Below are positions 44,330 through 52,267 of a stretch of 52,583 nt of DNA, piece after piece. The notes under the pieces are model-generated. The model did not search any database. It was not told the DNA's origin and saw nothing but the letters and a program-made list of their open reading frames with translations. Numbering within the stretch: the stretch's first letter is position 1; every line of letters begins with the position of its first letter. Origin of the DNA: an uncultured Bacilli bacterium (GTDB lineage: Bacteria; Bacillota_I; Bacilli_A; ML615J-28; CAG-313). The stretch lies in assembly GCA_904502205.1 (NCBI GenBank), contig CAJGDR010000001.1, forward strand, positions 1-52,583, read 5' to 3'. The position numbers and the translations under genes were made by a program.

Positions 44330-44637
44330 TAATTGTTTCTCTCTTTAACAAATTTGTCTAAAGTACCATCTTCATAATTTTCTTTAGAACCAAATAATAG
44401 TGTTTTATCACCAGTAAAATGTGTTTGACCTTCTAAAGCATAAACAACACCTGATAAGAATCCAATCATTTTGTTTGCTTCTTGGACATCCATAAGTTCA
44501 AAACTTAATAAAACTGGTTTACCACTTTTTAATAAATTTGCTATATCTAATAATTGTACGCTATCTTTAACAATAATTCTTTCTAATAATTGAAATGCTG
44601 TTAAAGGACTTTTAAATTCTTTTTCTTTCTTGCGCAT
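44329..44637 (-). CDS. sepF: Cell-division protein SepF
   Basis: Membrane-linked FtsZ anchor/bundler, 102 residues. The conserved core LLSFELMDVQEANKMIGFLSGVVYALEGQ (in part about 43-71) and the GDKTLLFGSKE end match SepF. The usual N-terminal amphipathic membrane helix and linker are nearly absent; the protein begins with charged residues (MRKKEKEF), so membrane targeting may be indirect. Confidence 0.88.
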   Translation of the reverse strand: MRKKEKEFKSPLTAFQLLERIIVKDSVQLLDIANLLKSGKPVLLSFELMDVQEANKMIGFLSGVVYALEGQTHFTGDKTLLFGSKENYEDGTLDKFVKERNN

Positions 44638-44646
44638 AGTAAACTC

Positions 44647-45297
44647 CTAATTATATAATACTCTTCCAAGTCTAATCATTGTAGCACCATTTTTTACAGC
44701 GATTTCATAATCATTGCTCATCCCCATAGATAATTCAGTACATGGAGCATAAGGTAATTCTAATGATTGAACTTCTTCTTGTAATTCTTTCATTGTTCTA
44801 AAATATTCATCTAACAATTCTTCATAGAAAGTTAGTTTAGTGATTGTCATTAAACCTACAACTTCAATATTAGGATATTTAGCAAGTGATTTAATAAATG
44901 GTATTACTTTAGATTCATCAATACCTGATTTATTAGGATCATTTGATACATTTACTTGTACAAAACACTTTAAAGGTGTTTTTCTTCTTTTACTAATTTC
45001 ACTTGCTAAAGATAAACTATCAAGTGAATGTAAATAATCAATTTTATCAATTACAGAACGAACTTTTCTTGCTTGTAAAACACCAAAGAAATGCCAATTT
45101 ACATTTTCATCTTTTAGTATTTCATATTTTTCTAAGAAAGCATCTGTTCTGTTTTCTCCTAAATCTGTAATTCCACAATCTATTAATTCTTTTGCTTTAT
45201 CTGCATCAACATATTTTGTTGCAGCAACAATTCGAACATCGGGATATTCTTTTAACGTTTCTCTTACTTTTTCTAGATTTTCTTTTATAGTACTCAT
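44647..45297 (-). CDS. YggS-family pyridoxal-phosphate homeostasis protein (YlmE)
   Basis: PLP-binding TIM-barrel protein involved in vitamin B6 homeostasis, 216 residues. VRIVAATKYVDADKAKELI carries the PLP Lys; FVQVNVSNDPNKSG, GLMTI, and the C-terminal LSMGMSNDYEIAVKNGATMIRLGRVLY are the family marks. GGAAGTG precedes the ATG. First gene of the seven-gene operon; promoter entry below. Confidence 0.94.
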   Translation of the reverse strand: MSTIKENLEKVRETLKEYPDVRIVAATKYVDADKAKELIDCGITDLGENRTDAFLEKYEILKDENVNWHFFGVLQARKVRSVIDKIDYLHSLDSLSLASEISKRRKTPLKCFVQVNVSNDPNKSGIDESKVIPFIKSLAKYPNIEVVGLMTITKLTFYEELLDEYFRTMKELQEEVQSLELPYAPCTELSMGMSNDYEIAVKNGATMIRLGRVLYN

Positions 45298-45327
45298 ATT
45301 TCACTTCCTATGTTTTTATCATTTCTT

Positions 45328-45356
45328 ATTATACCATATTTTATTAAAAATTACAA
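45328..45356 (-). promoter_or_regulatory. Promoter of the yggS-sepF-yggT-ileS-deoCD operon
   Basis: Minus-strand TTGTAA (45351-45356), a 17-base spacer and TATAAT (45328-45333) with the extended TGG. Confidence 0.85.
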
Positions 45357-45399
45357 ATAAAACATAATCTAAAATAATGAACATAATTTTATTCAAAAT

Positions 45400-45428
45400 T
45401 TGCATTTTTTTGTTATTTATGATAATAT
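45400..45428 (+). promoter_or_regulatory. Promoter of tRNA-Arg
   Basis: TTGCAT (45400-45405), a 17-base spacer and TAATAT (45423-45428), about 10 bases upstream of the mature tRNA. Confidence 0.7.
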
Positions 45429-45437
45429 ATAGCAAAT

Positions 45438-45512
45438 GTGCCTATAGTTAAATGGATATAATACAAGATTCCGATTCTTGTGTTGAAGGTTCGATTCCTT
45501 CTAGGCACACCA
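45438..45512 (+). tRNA. tRNA-Arg (anticodon CCG)
   Basis: A 75-nt tRNA with encoded CCA. The acceptor stem GTGCCTA pairs with TAGGCAC; the anticodon stem CAAGA/TCTTG encloses TTCCGAT (anticodon CCG, reading CGG); the T arm has GGTTCGATTCC. CGG codons are rare in this AT-rich DNA, so this is a low-use tRNA. Confidence 0.97.
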
Positions 45513-45527
45513 TATAATATAATGAAT

Positions 45528-45556
45528 AAAAGGCGAATTTAATTCGCCTTTTTTAT
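45528..45556 (+). terminator. Terminator of tRNA-Arg
   Basis: AAAAGGCGAATT (45528-45539) pairs with AATTCGCCTTTT (45541-45552), followed by TTTT. Confidence 0.88.
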
Positions 45557-45563
45557 ATTACAA

Positions 45564-45591
45564 AATGGGATTAGCATTTGCTAATCCCATT
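45564..45591 (-). terminator. Terminator of the amidase gene
   Basis: A 13-bp stem (AATGGGATTAGCA with TGCTAATCCCATT) just after the amidase stop; TTTTGT follows on the minus strand. Confidence 0.75.
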
Positions 45592-45596
45592 AATTA

Positions 45597-48437
45597 TTAA
45601 TTGTTATATTTACCTTCTACAAGTGAATATAAAGTAATAGTTTGAACATTACCATCTTTTTCAATAGTAACTGTGTAACTTACTGAAGTTGTTAAGTAAG
45701 GACGATTAATTACACGACCTCTATGATTAACAATTTCAGGATTATTAGATACAACTGTGATGTTATAATCATTAAATTTAGTTAATAAATCATATTCAGC
45801 TTGTACAAGTTCAACGAATTCATACCAAATTTCAAGATCATTTTCAAGCATTGGTTGTGGACAATCTTTTGCAGTGTAGAAAGTATGTCCTTTAACTCTT
45901 TCAATACTTAAATTGAAATCTTGCATTAATTTAGCAACTAATTGAGCAGTTTTTTGCCATGTATACCAAAGGTCAGAACCTTTATTTACACATGATTCAA
46001 TACCGATTGAGTTATAGTTACCACCATTAGAACAAATTCTACCTTCAGATACTTGGCTATAGCACCACCAAGTTTTACCCATATAGTACTCACCATTTAC
46101 TACTTTAACAGCGAATCCATGATCATTGAAGAATGATTCAGGAGTTCTTGCTGAGAATCTAGAACTGCATCCTGGTTGAGAACTAATAGTTCCATCAGCA
46201 TTGTAAATATGATCAGTATGTCTTGACTTGTAATCATAAGTTGATGGTAATTTAACAGAAGTTTTCTTACCATTGATTTCAAAATAGAAATCATCTGATG
46301 CGCTCCACTTAACATTTAATAAATCAACGCCATCGTATGCAACACCAGTAGGGAACCATTCAAAATGTCCAACTTCTGAAATAGAACCAGCATCACCAGC
46401 ATGCCAAGCACCTTTATCAAGACCTAAACATTGGTAAACACCATCATTACCAGTTGTGTAGTGGATTGATACTCCAGCTGATTTTGTAACAAAATAATTT
46501 GCATTTGCTAAAGCATCTGCACCAGCACTCATATTACCTGTATAGTGAACAGTAATGAATTCTACAGTACGTTGTGTATAATAGTTTCCAGTTGCATCAC
46601 CTTCTGCAGCTTTGCTTGTATCAATTTGTAATGGATTATTAAATAAAATTTTATTTACACTTCCAATTACATCAGTATAGTAAGCAGGACTACCAGCACC
46701 AATTGGTAAATCATTACGCACAAATACATTAGATTCGTGTGAATTTAAAAGTAATTCTAAAATATCAGAAATTTCAGTTTCTAAAATTGTAACACCAACA
46801 TTTAATGTTGTTCCTGTATTTAATTCTGTAATAATGATTTCAGCATTACCAGCAGAAATACCAGTAACAACACCTGATGCATCAACACTTGCTACTGCTG
46901 GATTTGAAGATTCGTAACCAAATGATCCTTCGTTAGAACCATTTTTTCCAACAAATGATGGATTAATTACTAATTCTTCTCCTACATATGCAGTAGATGA
47001 TTCCATTTCAACTTCAATACGGTTAGGAGTGTAAACTAGAACTTCAAATTCTACTTTTGTACTTGGAGTTAAAATAGAGCTAATAGTAATTTTTGCAGTA
47101 CCATTGCTGATTGCAGTCATTAAACCAGATTGAGTTATAGTTAATACATCTGGATTAGATGAAGTGAATTTTAATTTTTTATTTCCAGCATTACTTGGTA
47201 ATACTTCCCATTCTAATTGTAATGTTTCATATCTTGAAAGTTCAGTTACCATATTGTTAACTTTAATTTCACTTACTGGATTTGGAATATCAAATTTAGC
47301 ATAAAGTGTAACATCACCAGTTAATTTAATAGATTTAATTGGATTTCCTGTAAATTCAGGATTGTCATACCAACCAGCAAATTCATGATCTGCTTTATAA
47401 GCATTTTTTAAAGTAATAACTTTATTTGGTTCGTATTCAACTGTTAAAGTATCTTTAATAAATTCATGATAATATTCCCAGAAATTATTTTGTAATTCAT
47501 ATAAAGAATAATCAGATGATGGATAGCTTGCATTAGCATCTACAATTCCACCAATAATAAATGCTCTAAATTCATAAGAAATAGAATATTTATAATTTTC
47601 ATCTAAAGCATTTAATTCACTTGCACTTTTGCATTTTTTAATATTACTAAATGCTTTATAGTTTTGAGAACTACATGTAGATGTTAAATAATCAACAAGC
47701 CAACTCCATTTTTCTAAATTTGTTCCTGAATATAAGAAACTATGGAAGTTTGTACAAACCCAAGCTCCTGTTGGTAATGTGTCAGTTGTATATGATGTTC
47801 CACCAAATTTATTATAATCATTTAATAAATCTTTAACTACATCAGCATAACCATAATAAGACCAGTTACCACCATCAATTTCGTATTTTACAACAACCAC
47901 TTCTCTTGAAGTGTAAGTAGCTGTGAATACAACTTCTTCAGCTCCCATAGTATATGGGAAATCTACTTTGTTACCTTCAGCATCAACCCAACCGTCAAAT
48001 TTATAAGAAATAACCCCTTCCTTATCACGTTTTGGAGAAGATGGAGCATAAACTTTAGATCCTTCAACTACTTTACGTTCTAATAAAACAGTACCATCAT
48101 AATCTACAAATTTGTATGTATATTTTTGAACCTCTGGTTCTTTTTCTTCATATTTTGCATATACATCAACATCTTCAGCAGGCATTTCTGTAAGTTCAAA
48201 TGCTTCACCCTCAGCATCAAACCAACCTACAAATTCATACCCTTCAACAACTGGTGCTTCGATTAATTCAATTTCAGCGCCACTTTCTAATTCTAATGAT
48301 TCGATTAATTCTTCACCATTGTAAAATGATAAAGCATACTTTTTAGTTGTATTATTGCCGTTATTTTGTGGAGGTTGACATCCAAAAACAAATGACATAC
48401 TAAGCACTAAAAATAATGTTAAAATAATTTTTTTCAT
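45597..48437 (-). CDS. Secreted N-acetylmuramoyl-L-alanine amidase lipoprotein with InlB and Big_2 modules
   Basis: Predicted peptidoglycan amidase on the outer surface, 946 residues. A lipoprotein signal (FVFGC, Cys20) is followed by InlB_B repeats (about 33-95, 95-175 and again near 345-385, each with GYEFVGWFD-type Trp motifs), an unknown Tyr/Trp-rich domain (about 180-335), Big_2-type Ig domains (about 390-550), and an Amidase_2 domain (about 590-880). The zinc site matches T7 lysozyme spacing: His631 (VHYTGN), His851, Cys859, with Lys857 between. A C-terminal strand-rich tail (880-946) follows. Roles could be mother-cell lysis, growth or competitor wall digestion. Confidence 0.9.
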   Translation of the reverse strand: MKKIILTLFLVLSMSFVFGCQPPQNNGNNTTKKYALSFYNGEELIESLELESGAEIELIEAPVVEGYEFVGWFDAEGEAFELTEMPAEDVDVYAKYEEKEPEVQKYTYKFVDYDGTVLLERKVVEGSKVYAPSSPKRDKEGVISYKFDGWVDAEGNKVDFPYTMGAEEVVFTATYTSREVVVVKYEIDGGNWSYYGYADVVKDLLNDYNKFGGTSYTTDTLPTGAWVCTNFHSFLYSGTNLEKWSWLVDYLTSTCSSQNYKAFSNIKKCKSASELNALDENYKYSISYEFRAFIIGGIVDANASYPSSDYSLYELQNNFWEYYHEFIKDTLTVEYEPNKVITLKNAYKADHEFAGWYDNPEFTGNPIKSIKLTGDVTLYAKFDIPNPVSEIKVNNMVTELSRYETLQLEWEVLPSNAGNKKLKFTSSNPDVLTITQSGLMTAISNGTAKITISSILTPSTKVEFEVLVYTPNRIEVEMESSTAYVGEELVINPSFVGKNGSNEGSFGYESSNPAVASVDASGVVTGISAGNAEIIITELNTGTTLNVGVTILETEISDILELLLNSHESNVFVRNDLPIGAGSPAYYTDVIGSVNKILFNNPLQIDTSKAAEGDATGNYYTQRTVEFITVHYTGNMSAGADALANANYFVTKSAGVSIHYTTGNDGVYQCLGLDKGAWHAGDAGSISEVGHFEWFPTGVAYDGVDLLNVKWSASDDFYFEINGKKTSVKLPSTYDYKSRHTDHIYNADGTISSQPGCSSRFSARTPESFFNDHGFAVKVVNGEYYMGKTWWCYSQVSEGRICSNGGNYNSIGIESCVNKGSDLWYTWQKTAQLVAKLMQDFNLSIERVKGHTFYTAKDCPQPMLENDLEIWYEFVELVQAEYDLLTKFNDYNITVVSNNPEIVNHRGRVINRPYLTTSVSYTVTIEKDGNVQTITLYSLVEGKYNN

Positions 48438-48475
48438 GTTTTTATCCTTTCTTTGTTTAATAATTTTTTCCTACA

Positions 48476-49264
48476 CTATGCTCTTTCTATCGAAGTTATA
48501 ATAATTGGGTTATATGGGAAATCAGCAAACATTGGATTTAAATAACCAGTACGAACATTGCTAATATCCATAACAACTTTTAAACTATCTTCATCACTTA
48601 CTTTACCAAATGCAGCGTATTCTCCATCTAAATGTGGACTTGTTGCTGAGCAAATAAAGAATTGACTTGTTGCACTATTTTTGTCATTTGTTCTAGCCAT
48701 TGAAATAACACCTGGAACATGTTTTAAATCATTTTGAACACCGTTTGAAGCAAATTCTCCTTTAATAGTTGGAACATTTGGCATATCAACAATAGTATTA
48801 TTTTTGATACCATATCCACCACCTTGAATCATAAAATCTTTAATAACACGGTGGAAGATTGTACCTGCAAAATAATTCATATCTATTAACTTCATAAAGT
48901 TTTCAACTGTGATAGGTGCAACATCTTTATATAAATCTAAATAAATTTTACGACCATCTTCTAAATTAATTACTATTTTTTCCACGTTTTCATCCTCCTC
49001 AATTGTAAATTTTGCATATAATTCAATATTCTTTTTCGGCATATTTTTTTCGTTAAACAAAGTTCCATCTTTTAATGTCCATCCTTCAAAAATATAACCT
49101 TCTTTGGAAATATCCGTTAAAAGATTAATTTCATCATTACTTTGATTTTCTTGAACATGATATAAATCGTTATCTACATAATATGAAATTGTGTATTTTT
49201 TACTACAACTTGTTACCATGAAAAACAAAATAACTAGTAATAAACTTGAAAACAATTTTTTCAT
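48476..49264 (-). CDS. Cyclophilin-type peptidyl-prolyl isomerase lipoprotein with N-terminal InlB repeat
   Basis: Extracytoplasmic proline isomerase, 262 residues. The signal ends MVTSC (Cys20). Residues about 24-90 are one InlB_B repeat (EGYIFEGWTLKDG, ELYAKF), and residues about 95-262 a cyclophilin domain: FHRVIKDFMIQGGGYG, GVISMARTNDKNSATSQFFI and GEYAAFGKV. It is a tandem paralogue of the next gene upstream, which lacks the repeat. The amidase two positions on carries the same kind of repeat. Stop and start of the two cyclophilins are one base apart. Confidence 0.92.
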   Translation of the reverse strand: MKKLFSSLLLVILFFMVTSCSKKYTISYYVDNDLYHVQENQSNDEINLLTDISKEGYIFEGWTLKDGTLFNEKNMPKKNIELYAKFTIEEDENVEKIVINLEDGRKIYLDLYKDVAPITVENFMKLIDMNYFAGTIFHRVIKDFMIQGGGYGIKNNTIVDMPNVPTIKGEFASNGVQNDLKHVPGVISMARTNDKNSATSQFFICSATSPHLDGEYAAFGKVSDEDSLKVVMDISNVRTGYLNPMFADFPYNPIIITSIERA

Positions 49265-49265
49265 A

Positions 49266-49844
49266 TTAACCTCTAATAATTGTTTTTATAGTGATTGTCT
49301 CAACCGGTAAATCAGTAAAGGCATTATCGTATTTTCTTGTTTGAACATAACTTATTTGTTTAACTACTTTCAAACTTTTATTGTCGCGAACTTTACCAAA
49401 TGCTGCATATTCTCCATCTAAATGAGGGCTAGTTGCTGAGCAAATGAAAAACTCACTTGATGCACTATCTTTTTCATTTGTTCTTGCCATTGAAATAACC
49501 CCAGCTTTATGTCTTAAACTATTTACAACACCATTTGATGAAAATTCTCCTTTAATTGAAGGAACTGTAGGTTTCTCGGCAATTCTTCCATTACTTACAT
49601 AATAGCCACCTGTTTGAATCATAAAATCTTTGATAACGCGGTGAAAAATTGTACCATCATAAAATTTTTGATCAACAAGATTTAAGAAATTTTCTACACT
49701 AATAGGTGCTACATCAGGATATAATTCTAATCTAATTTCACGACCATCAGTTAATATAATCGTAACTTTTTCAACATTCTTTTTACAACTAATAGTTAAA
49801 AACATTGAACAAAACAAAATTAATAATAAAAATATTTTTTTCAT
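49266..49844 (-). CDS. Cyclophilin-type peptidyl-prolyl isomerase lipoprotein
   Basis: Extracytoplasmic proline isomerase, 192 residues. The signal ends FLTISC (Cys20). The cyclophilin domain (about 25-190) has FHRVIKDFMIQTGGYY, GVISMARTNEKDSASSEFFI (the usual SQFFI is SEFFI) and GEYAAFGKV. It is very similar in DNA and protein to the neighbouring copy. The Gln-to-Glu change at the active-site motif may affect activity. It starts one base after the stop of the flavin-reductase-like gene. Confidence 0.92.
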   Translation of the reverse strand: MKKIFLLLILFCSMFLTISCKKNVEKVTIILTDGREIRLELYPDVAPISVENFLNLVDQKFYDGTIFHRVIKDFMIQTGGYYVSNGRIAEKPTVPSIKGEFSSNGVVNSLRHKAGVISMARTNEKDSASSEFFICSATSPHLDGEYAAFGKVRDNKSLKVVKQISYVQTRKYDNAFTDLPVETITIKTIIRG

Positions 49845-49845
49845 A

Positions 49846-50280
49846 TTAAATATCGCTCATATTTAAAAATGGGAATACAGTTTCAACTTTTTCGATAATT
49901 TCGCCATACACTAAATTATCTTCTTCAATTCCCTTTAAATGTAATACCTCAATTACTCTAACTTTCATTAATCTAGCAGCATTAAGAATGAAAATAGCAT
50001 CATCTGATACATTATATTGAATGCCTTCTAGCTTATTTGTTTCATCTGAATGATTTTCTCCAAGTTGTAATGCAATATCTTTTTGATATTTGCTTAACGC
50101 ACTAACACCAATGATATCACCTTTCATAATCTTAGATCCAGTAACACTTTGAGCACCAAGTAATAATAAAACTTTATTGTAATCAGCTTGCATACACCAT
50201 GCACAAGTCATACAATATTTAGTCTTGTTACGTTCAAAGCCTACAACACTAACGCTGTGATTAAAAGCAGTAAATGACAT
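49846..50280 (-). CDS. Flavin reductase-like FMN-binding split-barrel protein
   Basis: A 144-residue protein of the flavin-reductase-like family: CMTCAWCMQADYNKVLLLLGAQSVTG fits the conserved N-terminal region (usually TxSWxxPxxxxPPLVxVSL), and the DIIGVSALSKYQKDIALQLGENHSDETNKL stretch the helix that follows. FMN binding and redox partner unknown. The start at 50280 is chosen since homology begins there; the AAAGGA site is 12 bases upstream, longer than usual, and an upstream ATG at 50310 has none. First gene of the unit that leads into the cyclophilins. Confidence 0.78.
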   Translation of the reverse strand: MSFTAFNHSVSVVGFERNKTKYCMTCAWCMQADYNKVLLLLGAQSVTGSKIMKGDIIGVSALSKYQKDIALQLGENHSDETNKLEGIQYNVSDDAIFILNAARLMKVRVIEVLHLKGIEEDNLVYGEIIEKVETVFPFLNMSDI

Positions 50281-50395
50281 ATTTGAGTTTTTCCTTTCTA
50301 TATATTTCAATATATTATAACATAATTATGCTAAATTAACAATAATTTTTGCAATATAAATTTTCATTATGCATATAATTACAAAAGGTGATCTA

Positions 50396-50752
50396 ATGGC
50401 TATTCAAGATATAAATAATTTAGAAAATATTGATTTACAATTATTTGCATCTGTATTATTCTTGTTATCCAATATTGTATCTATTAAAGCCACTTTAGAC
50501 ATTAAAGATTCAATAATAAACAATACAAATAATCCAGAAATAAAAAAAACTGCAAAATTTGCAGTTTCTCTTCAATTAATTGGAATAATTATATTCCTTA
50601 TATTATCTTATGACGAATATCAATCAATACCATCATCTGAAAATAAAGCTTATTTATCATCAAATGTTTTATCAACTGTATCAACAATCATCAGATTTCA
50701 AACAATAATAAATGATCCTACTAGTTTTATTGGTAGTGAAGATCTTGATTAA
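50396..50752 (+). CDS. Small membrane protein (118 residues), unknown
   Basis: Not recognised. One hydrophobic helix near residues 17-32 (LFASVLFLLSNIVSI) and another near 62-76 (LIGIIIFLILSY), with short polar ends; a C-terminal helix of about 25 residues and an acidic SEDLD end. AGGTGAT sits six bases before the ATG at 50396. Its stop codon and that of the convergent mscS gene share the four bases TTAA (50749-50752). No terminator hairpin between the genes was found. Confidence 0.72.
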   Translation: MAIQDINNLENIDLQLFASVLFLLSNIVSIKATLDIKDSIINNTNNPEIKKTAKFAVSLQLIGIIIFLILSYDEYQSIPSSENKAYLSSNVLSTVSTIIRFQTIINDPTSFIGSEDLD

Positions 50753-51585
50753 TCATTTTTAACGTGAACATCAAGTTGTTGATATGGAATTACAATACCA
50801 GCTTCATCAAACTTGTTCTTAACGTTTTCTAATAAATCAAAATAAACAGTCCAGTAATCACCGTTATTAACCCATGATTTACAAGCAATAACAATTCCAC
50901 TTGAAGCATGTTCTGAAAGTCTAATAAATGGTTCTTTATCTTTTAAAATTAATGGATGTTCATTTACACAATCAACAATAATTTTATTGGCTTTGTAATA
51001 ATCAGATTCATAAGCAATTGTAAATGTTAAATCCACACGTCTTAAATCTTTTAAACTATAGTTTGTAATATTACCATTTGCTAAAGCACCATTTGGTACC
51101 ATGATTACTTTGTTATCAGGTGTTCTTAATGTTGTATAGAATAATTTAATATCCTCAACTGTACCTTCTTCACCTTGTCCTTTAATATAATCATCAATTC
51201 TAAATGGTCTCATAAGTAAAATAATAATACCACCTGCAATATTTGATAAACCACCTTGTAGTGCTAAACCAATTGTAACACCCGCAGATGCAACTAATGC
51301 TCCAATTGATGCCGTATCAACACCAACAAAACCTAAAAATACAACAAAAACTAATACTTTCAATGCTTTTCTCAAAAACTTAACTAGTACAATTGAAACA
51401 GTTTTATCAGCATTTTCTTTTTTCAATTTCTTTTGTAGTCTATTAAAGATAATGTTTATAATTTTAAATACAATAAACATTACGACTAAGCCAATAATTA
51501 AACGAATAGCAGCAGGAATACCAGTACCTAATAACCAAGATTTAACTGTATTCCATAATTCATTCCAGTTAATCGCTAAAAACAT
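50749..51585 (-). CDS. mscS: Small-conductance mechanosensitive channel (MscS family)
   Basis: Tension-gated channel that releases solutes on osmotic downshift; 278 residues. Three transmembrane helices: about 20-45, 65-90 and the pore helix 95-125, which has the Gly/Ala repeat VASAGVTIGLALQGGLSNIAGGIIILLMRPF. The beta domain motif GTVEDIKLFYTTLRTPDNKVIMVPNG and the C-terminal alpha/beta domain follow. AAAGGAG precedes the ATG. It is 15 bases downstream of the prepilin peptidase gene and may be cotranscribed. Confidence 0.95.
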   Translation of the reverse strand: MFLAINWNELWNTVKSWLLGTGIPAAIRLIIGLVVMFIVFKIINIIFNRLQKKLKKENADKTVSIVLVKFLRKALKVLVFVVFLGFVGVDTASIGALVASAGVTIGLALQGGLSNIAGGIIILLMRPFRIDDYIKGQGEEGTVEDIKLFYTTLRTPDNKVIMVPNGALANGNITNYSLKDLRRVDLTFTIAYESDYYKANKIIVDCVNEHPLILKDKEPFIRLSEHASSGIVIACKSWVNNGDYWTVYFDLLENVKNKFDEAGIVIPYQQLDVHVKND

Positions 51586-51600
51586 AATTTTCTCCTTTAC

Positions 51601-52047
51601 TTATAATAAATTAATAATAATAAATCCTAAAATCAAATAAGGTCCAAAAGGGAAAGCAACCGATTTTTTTCGTTTTTTAATCATTTCAATAATTAATGCA
51701 ACTAAACTACTAATAAAAATACCATATAAAAGTTTAGTTATTCCTATCATTAGTCCCATAACGAAGATCAGTTTGATATCTCCATAACCCATGATTTCTT
51801 TTTTATATACAATATGTACAAATATAACAGCCGTTAAAAACATTAATACAAAACAAATTGCACAAATGATTTCAAATGAATTGAACGGTTGATAAATAAA
51901 GATTGCATTATTGTATAAAACATAATAAATAATAATGATCACTAAATTAAATACAATTAATGTATCAGGAATTATCATTTCCTTTAAATCAACAAACACA
52001 ATTATTATAAATGTAGACAATACAATAAACTTAATAATATTATTCAC
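51601..52047 (-). CDS. Prepilin (type IV leader) peptidase, A24 family
   Basis: Membrane aspartic peptidase, with motifs VDLKEMIIPD (Asp20, Asp28) and GYGDIK (Asp90); the latter's Asp and Asp20 are the expected catalytic pair. FGPYLILG near the end is also typical. In Gram-positive bacteria this enzyme (ComC) processes competence pseudopilins. The GTG at 52047 is the only ordinary start in frame, but the open frame goes on to 52236 with hydrophobic, family-like sequence (see next entry). The cysteine motif of the methylase domain is absent. Confidence 0.82.
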   Translation of the reverse strand: MNNIIKFIVLSTFIIIVFVDLKEMIIPDTLIVFNLVIIIIYYVLYNNAIFIYQPFNSFEIICAICFVLMFLTAVIFVHIVYKKEIMGYGDIKLIFVMGLMIGITKLLYGIFISSLVALIIEMIKKRKKSVAFPFGPYLILGFIIINLL

Positions 52048-52236
52048 ATCAAAAGTTTTTAATGAAATAATAGCATTTAATATTGAGAAAATCTCTACAT
52101 ATAATTTAGTATACTCATTATAATTAAATAAAATACAATCAGATTTTTCTTTTTTAATAAATACTTTAATTAATAAATATAGTATTTGACCTACTAAGAA
52201 TCCAATTAAAATTTTAAATATGTATAAAACCCCTTC
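52048..52236 (-). other. In-frame upstream extension of the prepilin peptidase without ATG, GTG or TTG
   Basis: The frame is open from the stop at 52237-52239 down to the GTG. It encodes a membrane helix (KILIGFLVGQILYLLIKVFI) where the family has its first helix, GLIxGSFLNV. An AGAAGGGG ribosome site lies at about 52230-52236. Eight bases after it is ATA (52219-52221), the best-placed start; initiation at AUA or another rare codon, or a decayed start, would explain it. Confidence 0.55.
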
Positions 52237-52241
52237 TTATA

Positions 52242-52267
52242 AAAAAGACAAGATTAACTTGTCTTTT
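52242..52267 (-). terminator. Terminator of leuS
   Basis: AAAAGACAAG pairs with CTTGTCTTTT (loop ATTAA), with TTTTTT on the minus strand; the stem begins at the leuS stop codon. Confidence 0.88.
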
